The notes under the pieces were generated by a model. The model was not told where the DNA came from. It made no database searches and was given only the letters and a program-made list of their open reading frames with translations. A DNA stretch of 64,000 nt from NCBI RefSeq assembly GCF_000195595.1, contig NZ_GL882536.1, positions 1,280 through 65,279 on the forward strand. The letters are read 5' to 3'. This document shows positions 44,569-53,961 of this stretch, in pieces. The position numbers were made by a program, and so were the translations under genes. Within the stretch, counting starts at the first letter, position 1, and every line of letters begins with the position of its first letter. Source of the stretch: Actinomyces sp. oral taxon 170 str. F0386 (GTDB lineage Bacteria; Actinomycetota; Actinomycetes; Actinomycetales; Actinomycetaceae).

Positions 44569-45288
44569 TCAGTTGCACCTAGTCTCTTGGGCAGGTTGCG
44601 CCTCAGGGGTGGTGTCGTCGTCGGCGTCGAAGGTCTGGGGCACAGGAGCGTGCCCGGCCAGGTGGAAGACTCTCACGAGCAGCCGTCCTCTGAGCGCCTG
44701 GGCCTCGCTGACGTGGGTGTTGTGGAACCTGCGGGCCAGCACCAGGCGGGAGCAGGCCCGATCCAGGCGGTTGAGGGCCGGAACGCTCAACGGGTCCTCG
44801 GACAGGTCGCGTCGAGCAGACTCGGAGACCACTGTACGGAGTACCCGACTGAGGTCGGACTCGATAAGCGCCCGGCTGCGGCTGGTTGGCATGGCGTCTA
44901 CTGCTGCGGTGTCGAGACGAGGAGAGGTGTCCAGGCCGTCGTCGACGATGGGCCCCTCGGCGTCCAGCGCCTCACGGGCCGCCCGACTGAGCAGCAGGCT
45001 GGATGCCGGGTCCAGAGCGCGGGCAGTGGCCAGATCCGCCGCTGCCTCGGCTCGATGAGCGAGCTGGGCCTCAAGGGTGGCTCGCGATCCCAGGACCTGT
45101 CGGTGCAGCCGGTCCACCCTCACGGCCCTGGCGTACAGGGCCCACCCGATGGCCGCGGCCAGCCCGACAAGCATCACGACGACACTCCACACCGGCACCA
45201 TCGTGGCAGGCGCCGCGGAGCTCTGTACCGGGAAGGACGCGGTTGCGCCTATACGGAGACCAATCGCTTCGGTCACGGCTGTCGTCAT
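44569..45288 (-). CDS. LemA-like membrane-anchored protein
   Basis: A 239-residue protein with one N-terminal transmembrane helix (VPWSVVVMLVGLAAAIGWALY) after a short outer segment. A helical domain follows: RVDRLHRQVLGSRATLEAQLAHRAEAAADLA resembles the LemA opening (arginine, then 'LEAQLxRRAD'), and RRFHNTHVSEAQALRGRLLVRVFHLAGHAPVPQTFD resembles the LemA end. The similarity is distant and recognised by eye only. GAGGAG precedes its ATG. Its place between pimA and a PrsW protease gene is not part of the standard actinobacterial block I know. Confidence 0.6.
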   Translation of the reverse strand: MTTAVTEAIGLRIGATASFPVQSSAAPATMVPVWSVVVMLVGLAAAIGWALYARAVRVDRLHRQVLGSRATLEAQLAHRAEAAADLATARALDPASSLLLSRAAREALDAEGPIVDDGLDTSPRLDTAAVDAMPTSRSRALIESDLSRVLRTVVSESARRDLSEDPLSVPALNRLDRACSRLVLARRFHNTHVSEAQALRGRLLVRVFHLAGHAPVPQTFDADDDTTPEAQPAQETRCN

Positions 45289-45320
45289 AGAAAACTCCTC
45301 GCCACTTCTGCAATCAGCTG

Positions 45321-46502
45321 CTAGTCGTCCAGGGCGTCGCGCAGTCGGCCCAGCATCGTGCGGGACCCGGGCGCCGGTGCCACCCGGGTATGAGCGGTGG
45401 ACAGGGCCATGTCGTAGACGTCGAGCACCTCATCGGTGACCGCGGACCAGTCGTAGCGTCCCACGACCTGGGAGGCCGCCTTCTGGCGGACCTGAGCCGC
45501 AGGGACGTCCCGCAGCGTGTCGATGATGACTCGAGCCAGGTCGCCGCCGTCCTCGTTGCGGAACAGCGCTCCGTAACGTCCTTCGCCGAGCACGTCCGAG
45601 AACGCCTTGAGGTCGGAGGCGACGACCCGGGTGCCTGCGGCCATGGCCTCCACCAGGACGATGCCGAAGGACTCTCCGCCGGTCTGCGGAGCCACGTAGC
45701 AGGTGGCCGAGGCCAGCATGGAGGCCTTGTCCTCATCGCTGACGCCCCCCAGGAAGACCACGGAGTCTCCGAAGCGCGCGAGCTCGTCGCGGATATCCTG
45801 GGCCTGGCCGCGACCGGCGATGAGGAAGCGTGCCTCCGACACGGACTCCAGCACGGCGGGAATGGCGTCGGCGAGGACCCGCAGCCCCTTGCGAGGCTCA
45901 TCGAGGCGTCCCAGGAAGGAGATGGTGGGTGCCTCGTCCGTTCCCCGGAAGCGGGGGTCGTCCCTGGACGCACTGGCGAAGGGAGCGACGTTGACCCCGT
46001 TGGGAATGACGACGGCGTCACCGCCGTGATACTGAATGAGAGTGCGGCGCGCCTCCTCCGAGACAGCGATACGGGCGGAGAGCTTCTCCATGAGCGGCAC
46101 CGTCGCCGGGCTCAGCAGCTCACGTGCCAGTGAACGGTCCATGGCGGCGTGGAAGGTGCCCACCACCGGGCCGGTGGCGGCCTGGAGGGTCAGCATCCCC
46201 ACGCTGGGGGTGATGGGCTCGTGGATGTGAAGGATGTCGAAGTCCCCGGCCTCCAGCCAGCGCCGGGCCCGCCGAGCCACGAGCGCACCAAAGTTCAGCC
46301 GCGCCACCGAGCCGTTGTAGGGGATGGCGATGGAGTCCCCGGCGCTGGTCACCCAGTCCGGCAGCACAGTGCCCTGGGAGGCCGGTGCGAGGACCTGAAC
46401 CTCGTGTCCGCGCCGGAAGAGCTCATCGGCCAGGTCCATGACGTGGACCTGGACGCCTCCGTGCGCGTCGAAGGAGTACGGGCAGACGATGCCGACCCTC
46501 AT
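45321..46502 (-). CDS. pimA: phosphatidylinositol alpha-mannosyltransferase PimA
   Basis: A 393-residue GT4 glycosyltransferase. The acceptor loop is GIVCPYSFDAHGGVQVHVMDLADEL and the donor domain contains ISFLGRLDEPRKGLRVLADAI and the EX7E motif around ESFGIVLVEAMAAG. It transfers the first mannose from GDP-mannose to phosphatidylinositol on the inner face of the membrane. The order pgsA-acyltransferase-pimA, with 4-nt overlaps, is the conserved actinobacterial PIM cluster, which supports the assignment. Confidence 0.92.
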   Translation of the reverse strand: MRVGIVCPYSFDAHGGVQVHVMDLADELFRRGHEVQVLAPASQGTVLPDWVTSAGDSIAIPYNGSVARLNFGALVARRARRWLEAGDFDILHIHEPITPSVGMLTLQAATGPVVGTFHAAMDRSLARELLSPATVPLMEKLSARIAVSEEARRTLIQYHGGDAVVIPNGVNVAPFASASRDDPRFRGTDEAPTISFLGRLDEPRKGLRVLADAIPAVLESVSEARFLIAGRGQAQDIRDELARFGDSVVFLGGVSDEDKASMLASATCYVAPQTGGESFGIVLVEAMAAGTRVVASDLKAFSDVLGEGRYGALFRNEDGGDLARVIIDTLRDVPAAQVRQKAASQVVGRYDWSAVTDEVLDVYDMALSTAHTRVAPAPGSRTMLGRLRDALDD

Positions 46503-47503
46503 GCGTCCTCCTTCTGCGTGTGACCGTTCTGCTGCTCGCGGGCGTGGCTACGGGCCAGGCGCTCCCGATCCAGGTCTGCATCGAAGACCGGCTGGAGCAT
46601 GTGCCAGTCCTGGGCGTGCTCGGCGATCAACGGCTCCAGCTCGGCGACCCAGGCGCGAGTGTGCGCGACGACCCGCTCGTGTCCCTCCAGGTTCTGCGGC
46701 TGCGGAACCTTGCGTGCGGTCAGGACCAGTCCCCACGGTGATCCTGCCCGACGACGTCGCTCGCCCGTGAGAGGTTCATAGTGGATCGACGCAGCGTAAA
46801 GAGGACGGCCCAGACGCTGGGCGATCGCAGCGGGCCCGGCAGCCACCCGTGCGGTGGCGCTGCCCAGCGTGACGGTGATCCCGGCCGAGGACAGGTCCCG
46901 GTCGGCCAGAAGGGCGACGACGTAGTGCCCCCGGCTCGCCGTCTCCAGCAGGCGGTCGAAGACCTTCTCCCCGTGGGCCTGGCCGATGATTCGCATGCCC
47001 AACCCCTCACGGAAGGAGACGAACTGCTCGAAGAGGTCATCGGGCTTGAGACGCTCGGCCACAGTCAGGACGGTGGCGAGCTCACGGCAGGCCCAGGCTC
47101 CGATGAGGTCCCAGTTGCCCATGTGCGGCAACGCCATGACAACGCTGCCTACGCGCACGTCCTCGTGCAGCCGTGGGTCGACGTCGGCACGCACACGCGC
47201 AAGGACCTGGTCCGGCGTGATGCCGGGCAGGGCGAAGGCCTCGTAGAAGTAGCGCATGTAGGAGCGCATCCCTGCCCGTGCGCTCCGGCGCAGTGCTCGC
47301 AGCGGCGTACCCGAAGGAAGGAGGCGGGACAGGTTACGCTCGAGCTGTCCTACACCGGTGGTGGCGCGTCTCAGGCGGTGCCAGGCCCACAGGACGTCAG
47401 CGACGGTGTGCGCCAGGCCGTAGCCCACGGAGGTGGGCAGATGACGTGTGCCGTGCCAGGCCACACGGTAGGCGTCGGATACCCGGGGCAGTCGCAGTCT
47501 CAT
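46499..47503 (-). CDS. phosphatidylinositol mannoside acyltransferase (HtrB/LpxL-like)
   Basis: A 334-residue protein from the ATG at 47503, preceded by AAGGAG; the longer frame is an artefact. It has the HX4D acyltransferase motif in LPHMGNWD (H127, D132), and LLADRDLSSAGITVTLGSATARVAAGPAAIAQRLGRPLY later. This matches the PatA-type enzyme that acylates a mannose of PIM with an acyl-CoA. It is peripheral to the membrane. It overlaps pgsA and pimA by 4 nt each. Confidence 0.92.
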   Translation of the reverse strand: MRLRLPRVSDAYRVAWHGTRHLPTSVGYGLAHTVADVLWAWHRLRRATTGVGQLERNLSRLLPSGTPLRALRRSARAGMRSYMRYFYEAFALPGITPDQVLARVRADVDPRLHEDVRVGSVVMALPHMGNWDLIGAWACRELATVLTVAERLKPDDLFEQFVSFREGLGMRIIGQAHGEKVFDRLLETASRGHYVVALLADRDLSSAGITVTLGSATARVAAGPAAIAQRLGRPLYAASIHYEPLTGERRRRAGSPWGLVLTARKVPQPQNLEGHERVVAHTRAWVAELEPLIAEHAQDWHMLQPVFDADLDRERLARSHAREQQNGHTQKEDA

Positions 47504-48144
47504 GCAGTCGCTCCTTCCGACCGAGTCTGCCGGTAGGTCTGCTGGTAGACGGTCCACACACGTTGAACCACGGTGATGAAGGAGGCAATCGCCACATAGA
47601 CCAGTGCGATGGTGAGCACCCACTGGGACGCTCCCAGGCCCACGATGAAGGTGGCGCCGAGCGCCACGATGAGCCGGTCGGTGCGCTCGGCGATCCCTAC
47701 ATTGGCGGTGGCGCCGATGGACTCGGCCCGGGCGCGGGCGTAAGGGACGGTGGCGGCGAGAATCATGCCCGCCAGAGCGGCCACGACCGTCACCGTCCGG
47801 AGCGCGCCAACGGACATGGACAGTGCGGCCCACGCAGCCAATGATCCCAGGACGGCGCCGTCGGCCAGACGGTCCATCGTGGAGTCCAGGAAAGCCCCGA
47901 AGACCGAGCTCGTACCGGTGGCTCGGGCCAGGATGCCGTCGAAGGAGTCCGCTACGAGCACTACGAGGAGAACGAGAGGCCCGGCCACGAAGTGCCCCTG
48001 CGGCAGCAGGGTGACTGCCGCTGTCACCGTCAGAACCGTCCCGGCGACGGTGAGCATGTTGGGACTCACCCCGAGCCGCCCCAGCGCCAGGGCGGGGCGG
48101 GTGAACAGGGCCCTGGTCAGACCGCGACCGTGGTTTCCGAGCAC
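47500..48144 (-). CDS. pgsA: CDP-alcohol phosphatidyltransferase (phosphatidylinositol phosphate synthase)
   Basis: A 214-residue membrane protein with about six helices. The complete CDP-alcohol motif DSFDGILARATGTSSVFGAFLDSTMD supplies D66, D69, G70, A73, R74, G83, D87 and D91. In actinobacteria the enzyme at this locus joins CDP-diacylglycerol to inositol 1-phosphate to make phosphatidylinositol phosphate for PIM synthesis. Naming follows the locus pgsA1 of mycobacteria. It overlaps the acyltransferase gene by 4 nt. Confidence 0.92.
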   Translation of the reverse strand: MLGNHGRGLTRALFTRPALALGRLGVSPNMLTVAGTVLTVTAAVTLLPQGHFVAGPLVLLVVLVADSFDGILARATGTSSVFGAFLDSTMDRLADGAVLGSLAAWAALSMSVGALRTVTVVAALAGMILAATVPYARARAESIGATANVGIAERTDRLIVALGATFIVGLGASQWVLTIALVYVAIASFITVVQRVWTVYQQTYRQTRSEGATA

Positions 48145-48150
48145 GGGGTA

Positions 48151-48777
48151 TCAGTCCCCAGGCTCCTGGAGATGGTCCGCCCAGGCCGAGGCGAGCATGT
48201 CGCGCTGCTCACCAAGCAGCTGGGGCACGGGCTTGGTGCGCCCGATGATCGGCATGAAGTTCGCGTCCCCCTTCCAGCGCGGCACGATGTGCTGGTGGAG
48301 GTGGGCGGCGATCCCTGCGCCGGCGACCTCACCCTGGTTCATACCCAGGTTGAAGCCGTGCGGGTGACTCACCGAACGTACGACGCTCATGGCCGTGGCC
48401 GTCAGCTCACTGATCTCCACCCGCTCGGCCGCTGTGGCCTCGGTCAAGTCGGAGATGTGGCGGTAGGGGCACACGAGCAGGTGGCCGGTGTTGTAGGGGT
48501 AGAGGTTCATGATGACGTAGCTGGTCTCACCCCGATAGACGATGAGCGACTCCTCGTCGCTGCGAGCCGGCCCCGTGCAGAAGGGGCACTGGGCGGGGGT
48601 GTCGTCAGAGGGCTTGTTCTGCCCCCCGATGTAGGCCATGCGGTGCGGGGTCCACAGGCGCTGGAAGGCCTGCGGAGCGCCCTCGTGGTAGAAGGGCGCC
48701 TCCACCGTAACCCCCTCACCAGCGGTGCCGCCGCCAGGAAGGTCATTGTTCGTCTCCGCAGTCACATCCTCAGTCAC
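48151..48777 (-). CDS. HIT-family nucleotide hydrolase/phosphorylase
   Basis: A 208-residue protein from the GTG at 48777, which overlaps the thrS stop region by 8 nt. A CPFC motif (64-67) probably binds zinc with later residues. The HIT catalytic triad is [10 protein letters not shown] (H159, H161, H163). [29 protein letters not shown] is the family core. Such actinobacterial proteins next to thrS and pgsA act on Ap4A or related dinucleotides. It is cytoplasmic. Confidence 0.9.
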   Translation of the reverse strand: MTEDVTAETNNDLPGGGTAGEGVTVEAPFYHEGAPQAFQRLWTPHRMAYIGGQNKPSDDTPAQCPFCTGPARSDEESLIVYRGETSYVIMNLYPYNTGHLLVCPYRHISDLTEATAAERVEISELTATAMSVVRSVSHPHGFNLGMNQGEVAGAGIAAHLHQHIVPRWKGDANFMPIIGRTKPVPQLLGEQRDMLASAWADHLQEPGD

Positions 48778-50821
48778 TGTGCAGCTTCTCCCCCGCCGGG
48801 TCGTTGATACGGGCGTCGATGACGCTGACGATATGCGCCACCGCCTCCTTGACGGCAACACCGTTGGTCTGCTCGCCGTCACGGAAGCGGAAGGAGACGG
48901 CTCCGGCCTCGGCGTCCTCCCCACCGGCGATGAGGGTGAAGGGGATCTTGTCCTTGGAGGCGTTGCGGATCTTCTTGCCGAAGCGGTCGTCGGAGTGGTC
49001 CACCTCGACGCGCACCCCTTGAGCGCGCAGCTGGGCGGCGACGTCGTCGACGTAGTCGTCGAAGGCCTCGGCCACGGGAATGAGCCGGACCTGCACCGGG
49101 GAGAGCCAGGTGGGGAAGGCGCCTGCGTAGTGCTCAGTGAGTACCCCGATGAAGCGCTCCACGCTGCCCAGCTTGGCCGAGTGGATCATGATGGGGCGCT
49201 GGTGGGTGCCGTCAGCGGCCGTGTACTCCAGGTCGAAGCGCTCGGGCTGGTTGAAGTCGTACTGGATGGTGGACATCTGCCAGGTTCGGCCGATGGCGTC
49301 CTTGACCTGAACGGAGACCTTGGGGCCGTAGAAGGCCGCGCCGCCGGGGTCCGGGACGACCTCGAGCCCGGAGGCGTCGCAGGCGTCCTGAAGGGCCCGG
49401 GTGGCGGCGGCCCAGTCCGCGTCGGAGCCGATGAACTTGTCCTTCTTGGCTCCGTCCTCGTCGCGGGTGGACAGCTCGAGGTAGAAGTCGGTCAGTCCGA
49501 AGGCCTTGAGGATGGACAGGAAGAAGTCGATCTGGGCGCGGATCTCCTCACCAGCCTGCTCAGGGGTGCAGTAGGTGTGGGAGTCGTCCTGGGTGAAGCC
49601 GCGCATACGGGTCAGTCCGTGGACGACGCCGGACTTCTCGTAACGGTAATCGTGGCCCATCTCGAAGAAGCGCAACGGCAGCTCGCGGTAGGAACGGCCC
49701 CGGGAGCGGAAGATGAGGTTGTGCATCGGACAGTTCATGGCCTTGAGGTAGTACTCCTGGCCTGCCTTGGTGATGTTGCCCTGTCCGTCGCGCTCCTCGT
49801 CGGCGAGCATGGGTGGGAACATGGTGTCGGCGTAGTAGGGCAGATGGCCCGAGGTGTGGAACAGTCCGCCCTTGGAGATCTCGGGGGTGTGGACGAAGTC
49901 GAAGCCGTAGTCCTGGTGGCGGTCGACGACGTACTGCTCGATCTGGTGGCGCAGCATGGCCCCCTTGGGGTGGAAGACCACCAGGCCGGGGCCGATCTCC
50001 TCGGGGAAGGAGTAGAGGTCGAGCTCGGCGCCGAGCTTGCGGTGGTCGCGCTTGGCGGCCTCAGCCAGACGGGTCTGATAGGCCTTGAGGTCGTCCTTGC
50101 TGGCCCAGGCGGTGCCGTAGATGCGCTGGAGGGAGTCGCCGGACTGGTCTCCCTTCCAGTAGGCCGACGACGACTTGGTCAGCGCGAAGCCCTGTCCGAT
50201 GAGACGGGTGGAGGGCAGGTGGGGGCCGCGGCACAGGTCGGTCCAGGCGACGCTGCCGTCGCGTCGGACGTTGTCGTACATGGTCAGCCCGCCGGCGCCG
50301 ACCTCCACCGAGGCGCCCTCGGCGCCCGCGCCCTTGGTGGTGATGAGCTCGAGCTTGTAGGGCTGGTCCGCCAGCTCCTCACGCCCCTGGGCCTCGGTGA
50401 TGTCGCGGCGCACAAAGCGCTGCCCCTCCTTGACGATGTGCTTCATGCGCTTCTCGATCTCGCGCAGCATCTCGGGGGTGACGGCGTCGATGGCGCCGAA
50501 GTCGTAGTAGAAGCCGTCGGTGATGAAGGGGCCGATGCCGAGGTTGACCTGCGGGAACATCTCCTGAACGGCCTGCGCCATGACGTGGGTGGCGCTGTGG
50601 CGCAGGATGTTGAGGCCGTCCTCGCTGGCCAGGGTGATGGGCTCGACGACGGCGCCCGCCGGGACCTGGCGGTCCAGGTCCCAGGGCTCACCGTTGACGC
50701 GCATCGCGACGACACCGCCCTTCTTGACGGAGTCCTGCAGCAGGAGCGTTCCCGTGGTGCCCGTCTCGATGGTGCGCGGTACGCCATCGAGGGTGATGTT
50801 GATCGTGGGCTGGTCTGACAC
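48770..50821 (-). CDS. thrS: threonyl-tRNA synthetase
   Basis: A 683-residue class II synthetase from the GTG at 50821, 7 nt after AGGAG. It has an N-terminal TGS domain ([18 protein letters not shown]), an editing domain with [16 protein letters not shown], and a catalytic core with [59 protein letters not shown] and [15 protein letters not shown]. The C-terminal anticodon domain contains [33 protein letters not shown]. It is complete and of normal length. It lies between the cell-wall ligase genes and the HIT/PIM genes in one minus-strand run. Confidence 0.97.
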   Translation of the reverse strand: MSDQPTINITLDGVPRTIETGTTGTLLLQDSVKKGGVVAMRVNGEPWDLDRQVPAGAVVEPITLASEDGLNILRHSATHVMAQAVQEMFPQVNLGIGPFITDGFYYDFGAIDAVTPEMLREIEKRMKHIVKEGQRFVRRDITEAQGREELADQPYKLELITTKGAGAEGASVEVGAGGLTMYDNVRRDGSVAWTDLCRGPHLPSTRLIGQGFALTKSSSAYWKGDQSGDSLQRIYGTAWASKDDLKAYQTRLAEAAKRDHRKLGAELDLYSFPEEIGPGLVVFHPKGAMLRHQIEQYVVDRHQDYGFDFVHTPEISKGGLFHTSGHLPYYADTMFPPMLADEERDGQGNITKAGQEYYLKAMNCPMHNLIFRSRGRSYRELPLRFFEMGHDYRYEKSGVVHGLTRMRGFTQDDSHTYCTPEQAGEEIRAQIDFFLSILKAFGLTDFYLELSTRDEDGAKKDKFIGSDADWAAATRALQDACDASGLEVVPDPGGAAFYGPKVSVQVKDAIGRTWQMSTIQYDFNQPERFDLEYTAADGTHQRPIMIHSAKLGSVERFIGVLTEHYAGAFPTWLSPVQVRLIPVAEAFDDYVDDVAAQLRAQGVRVEVDHSDDRFGKKIRNASKDKIPFTLIAGGEDAEAGAVSFRFRDGEQTNGVAVKEAVAHIVSVIDARINDPAGEKLHSD

Positions 50822-50905
50822 GGGCTCGTCTCCTCTGCATCGGTGTGGGGCGCTGCACTGGTGCACCCCGGTTCGGCCGCGAGTCTACGTCCTGACCCCG
50901 CGAGC

Positions 50906-52237
50906 TCAGTCCTGCCGTGAGCCACGCCGCGCGCGCAGTGCGTCACGCAGGCGCTTGGCGGTGGACATCCCGGAGTAGATGAACCGGGAGACCGGGACGT
51001 CCCAGGCTCCGTCGACCTCGGTAACGTGCTGGGCGTAGCGCTTCTTGTACTGCCCTACGGTGTAGAGCGAGGGGACTCTGGTGGAGCCGGCCCCCATGAG
51101 GTCCAGACCGCGGTAGCCCTCCTGGGCCAGAGTGCAGGCGGCCCACCAGTCCAGGGCCTCGGCCCCGCGGAAGGTGCGCGACTCATTGGAGGAGGCGCCG
51201 TAGTAGGCCACGGAGTCCTTGCCCGAGGTGAGGATGAGGTCCCAGGCATGGGGGACACCGTCCTTGCGCAGGACGAACAGGCGGGCGTTCTTCTCCCCCA
51301 GGGCCGTCAGCATGGTCCAGTAGACCTCGGCGTCGTGGGGCTTGAAGCCGTCGCGCTCGGCGGTCTCGCGCAGGACCTCGTAGACCTTGTCGAACTCCTC
51401 GCGGCTCAGACCGGTCTCGTCGCTGATGGTGCAGCCGGCCTCCCGGGCCACGCGCTCGGCGCGCTTGACCGCGCGGCGGCCGTCCTTGGGCATGACCGCG
51501 GCCATCTTCTCCGGCGTCCTGGGCACCAGGTCGATGACGTAGGTGCGGTCGTAGGTGATGGTGGACAGCAGCTCGCGCAGGTCGGTGTCGCGGTAGCGGG
51601 CGTGCATGCGGATGAAGCGCACGGAGCGGTCTCGCTCCTTGACCACTGAGCGCAGCAGGCGGCGCAGGTGGGCCTCACGCTCGGGCGACTGCTCCTTGAG
51701 CCAGACCGGGCCGTGCTTGGCCCACAGGAAGGTCTGGCCGCCCATCTCGTAGCGGTACAGGGCGATGGCGGCCACCGGCTTGCCCTCGTCCTCGTAGAGG
51801 TAGCGCCCCCACAGCGGACGCCCCATGGCCTCCTCGAAGCGCTCCCAGGCCTCGGTCTGCTCGACCGGGAAGGGGCTGTTACCCACCGCCAGGCGCATCT
51901 CGCGCCCATCGACACGGCGTAGGGTCTCGGAGCGGTCCGAGGTGGAGTGCACCGGCTCGGGGTGCGTGGGCCGAGAGGCCTGAGGCCTGTCAGTTTCGGC
52001 GGTCTTGGCAACCTTGTCGGTCTTCTCGACCTTCTGTCCCTTCTCCTTCGGCCGAGTCGCCTGAGCCTTCTCGGCGTCCTCAACCGCCTCAGCTTTCTGG
52101 GGCCTGTCGGCGGTGGCCTCGGAAGCGGTATCCGTGGCGCCGTCCGTCGCGGTCTGAGGGGCCTCGGGGGTCTGTGCGGCAGTATCGGTCGTGGCGTCGG
52201 GGGTGGTGCTGTCGGGCATGTTCTCGTTCTCGGGCAT
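50906..52237 (-). CDS. FemAB-family aminoacyl-tRNA-dependent peptide bridge ligase
   Basis: A 443-residue protein. Residues 1-105 are disordered and rich in Thr, Ala, Lys and Pro. The rest is two GNAT-like FemX domains: GNSPFPVEQTEAWERFEEAMGRPLWGRYLYEDEGKPVAAIAL and VPHAWDLILTSGKDSVAYYGASSNESRTFRGAEALDWWA, with YRGLDLMGAGS near the end and KKRYAQHVTEVDG as the usual closing motif. FemAB enzymes add an L-amino acid from tRNA to the peptidoglycan precursor stem at the membrane. The ATG directly follows the stop of the ATP-grasp gene (no gap), so the two are coupled. The amino acid is unknown. Confidence 0.85.
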   Translation of the reverse strand: MPENENMPDSTTPDATTDTAAQTPEAPQTATDGATDTASEATADRPQKAEAVEDAEKAQATRPKEKGQKVEKTDKVAKTAETDRPQASRPTHPEPVHSTSDRSETLRRVDGREMRLAVGNSPFPVEQTEAWERFEEAMGRPLWGRYLYEDEGKPVAAIALYRYEMGGQTFLWAKHGPVWLKEQSPEREAHLRRLLRSVVKERDRSVRFIRMHARYRDTDLRELLSTITYDRTYVIDLVPRTPEKMAAVMPKDGRRAVKRAERVAREAGCTISDETGLSREEFDKVYEVLRETAERDGFKPHDAEVYWTMLTALGEKNARLFVLRKDGVPHAWDLILTSGKDSVAYYGASSNESRTFRGAEALDWWAACTLAQEGYRGLDLMGAGSTRVPSLYTVGQYKKRYAQHVTEVDGAWDVPVSRFIYSGMSTAKRLRDALRARRGSRQD

Positions 52238-53485
52238 TCAGCGGGACCTGTCGACTCGTTGCGGATAGTTGCGGGCGAACTTGCGGTAGTGGTTGAGGCG
52301 CTGGAGCTCGATCGTGACGCGCCGGCGAAGCGAGTGCTCAGCAGGGTCGCGCAGCGGGTCGATGCCCCGCCCCAGGGTCTTGGCCCTGCGGCGCAGCACC
52401 TCATCGGACACATAGCGTGCGATGACGCCGTCGGGAACCAGGGAGTAGAGGACCTGCCGGGTCACCTCGGTGGGCTCGTCGCGCTGGTCCAGGACCAGGT
52501 CCTTGAGCATGACGGCCATGGGATTGGCGCCGGCGGCGGTCAGGTAGAAGGAATTGCGACCGATACGGGGATTGACCTCGAAGAAGAGCTCACGTCCGTC
52601 ACGGGGATCCACCTTGATGTCGAGGTTGGCGAATCCGCGGTATCCGGCGTGGCGCAGCAGACGGCTCGTGGCGTCCCACAGGTCGGGGAAGGCCTCGGTG
52701 ATCATGGCGACCGGGTTGCCGATCATGGTGGGTGCATGGTCCTGAAGAAGGACGCGCGCCGAGCCGATAAGACGCAGCTCGCCGGTGGAGTCCATGTAGG
52801 CGGTCACCGAGCGCATGGCGGTGTCGTCACCGGGGATGCACTCCTGAACCAGGAAGGTGGAGCGGTAGCCGGCGTCCTTCAGGCTCCTCCACATGCCTGC
52901 CAGCTCGGCGGCGTCGTCGATAAACCAGATCTTGCGCTTGCCAGGGAAGGAGATGCGGTCGTAGTCGGCGCCGATGGCGGCCTTGGCCACGAGCGGGAAC
53001 TCCATGCCGAGTTCGGAGGCGGAGGTCGGAGGCTCGCAGTCGGGGTCAGCCAGGTCGACGACGACCTCCCGGGGCGTAAGGACCCCCACCTCGGCGCACA
53101 GGCGGGAGAAGGAGGCCTTGTCGCTGACGGCGTCGAGCACGTCGATGTCCGGGAAGGGCAGGACATAGGCGGGTTCGAGCTCGTCCCGGTGAGCGGAGAC
53201 CATGGCCGCAGCGGCGTCGGTGTTGGCCATGAGCACGGCGCTGCGGGGCTCGCGCCCCTCGGCCAGACGCTGCAGCAGCGCGATCGTCCTCTCCGGCGGC
53301 GCACCGGCCGCCTGGTGGACGACGGTGATGTAGGAGGACTCGGAGATCGCCACAATCGGGTCCGAGGCCACGATCGTCACCGGGGTTCCGGTGACCTCGT
53401 GGAGCTGCCGCGCCAGGGCGTAGGCGCCGATATCGCCACCGAGGACCACGGGCAGCAGGTGCCTGAAGCGTTCCGTCATAACCAT
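52238..53485 (-). CDS. ATP-grasp ligase, possibly D-amino acid ligase of the peptidoglycan bridge
   Basis: A 415-residue protein with an ATP-grasp fold: LPVVLGGDIGAYALARQLHEVTG at the N-terminus, DKASFSRLCAEVGVLTPREVV, FPLVAKAAIGADYDR (ATP-binding Lys), STFLVQECIPGDD, and the metal site ELFFEVNPRIGRNSFYL. It has no signal or membrane segment. ATP-grasp ligases of this shape, such as the D-aspartate ligase of enterococci, add D-amino acids to the stem peptide. Genus Actinomyces walls have bridges with Lys/Orn and D-Glu (from memory), which this gene plus the FemAB gene could make. Another carboxylate-amine ligase role is possible. Confidence 0.75.
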   Translation of the reverse strand: MVMTERFRHLLPVVLGGDIGAYALARQLHEVTGTPVTIVASDPIVAISESSYITVVHQAAGAPPERTIALLQRLAEGREPRSAVLMANTDAAAAMVSAHRDELEPAYVLPFPDIDVLDAVSDKASFSRLCAEVGVLTPREVVVDLADPDCEPPTSASELGMEFPLVAKAAIGADYDRISFPGKRKIWFIDDAAELAGMWRSLKDAGYRSTFLVQECIPGDDTAMRSVTAYMDSTGELRLIGSARVLLQDHAPTMIGNPVAMITEAFPDLWDATSRLLRHAGYRGFANLDIKVDPRDGRELFFEVNPRIGRNSFYLTAAGANPMAVMLKDLVLDQRDEPTEVTRQVLYSLVPDGVIARYVSDEVLRRRAKTLGRGIDPLRDPAEHSLRRRVTIELQRLNHYRKFARNYPQRVDRSR

Positions 53486-53611
53486 CCGTTTCTTGCCGCA
53501 GGGACCGACTCCTCCCCAGATGGTAGAGCACGCTGGAACGCCTCGTTCCCGACCATCGTGGAAACATCACGACCCGAACACACGGCCGACCCCGACCACT
53601 GCCGCCACACT

Positions 53612-53635
53612 CCTGGAATCCAGCAGGATTCCAGG
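53612..53635. repeat. perfect 10-bp hairpin upstream of the ATP-grasp gene
   Basis: CCTGGAATCC (53612-53621), loop agca, GGATTCCAGG (53626-53635). It lies in the 254-nt gap between the tRNA terminator and the ATP-grasp gene, probably in that gene's leader. No T-run follows, so it is not a clear terminator. Nothing else was recognised in 53486-53739. Confidence 0.45.
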
Positions 53636-53739
53636 CAATTCCCCCATGGCTCAGCGATGAGATCGCAGTTCTCGGTGACACATACCACCCGGCACTCCCC
53701 TCGACGACGAGCCGTCGGAACACACGATCCACCAGCATG

Positions 53740-53768
53740 AAAAAAGCCCGGAGCGCTGAGCTCCGAGC
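53740..53768 (-). terminator. Rho-independent terminator of the tRNA operon
   Basis: On the minus strand a 9-bp GC-rich stem (53768-53760 with 53754-53746, one G-U pair, 5-nt loop) is followed at once by six T (53745-53740), 18 nt past the end of tRNA-Val. Confidence 0.85.
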
Positions 53769-53785
53769 CGGTCTCTTCTCGATTC

Positions 53786-53860
53786 TGGTGGGCGATACTG
53801 GGATCGAACCAGTGACCTCTTCCGTGTCAGGGAAGCGCGCTCCCGCTGCGCCAATCGCCC
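53786..53860 (-). tRNA. tRNA-Val (GAC)
   Basis: The 7-bp acceptor stem GGGCGAT/ATCGCCC is complete. The anticodon loop CTGACAC gives GAC, and the T arm has the GGTTCGATCC core. Discriminator A and an encoded CCA end (53788-53786) are present. It is the second tRNA of the operon. Confidence 0.95.
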
Positions 53861-53861
53861 G

Positions 53862-53934
53862 AGCGGATGACGGGACTCGAACCCGCGACCCTCACCTTGG
53901 CAAGGTGATGCTCTACCAACTGAGCCACATCCGC
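53862..53934 (-). tRNA. tRNA-Gly (GCC)
   Basis: The acceptor stem GCGGATG/CATCCGC is complete. The anticodon loop TTGCCAA gives GCC, the T loop is TTCGAGT, and discriminator U is as expected for bacterial tRNA-Gly. No CCA is encoded, and only one nucleotide (53861) separates it from tRNA-Val. Confidence 0.95.
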
Positions 53935-53961
53935 GTGACACCCTTGTGGGGTGCGGGAAGA

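Noticed and set aside
48725-50818. 697-codon open frame on the plus strand opposite thrS
   Set aside because: Antisense shadow of a complete, well conserved synthetase; composition dominated by Gly, Val, Leu and Ala.
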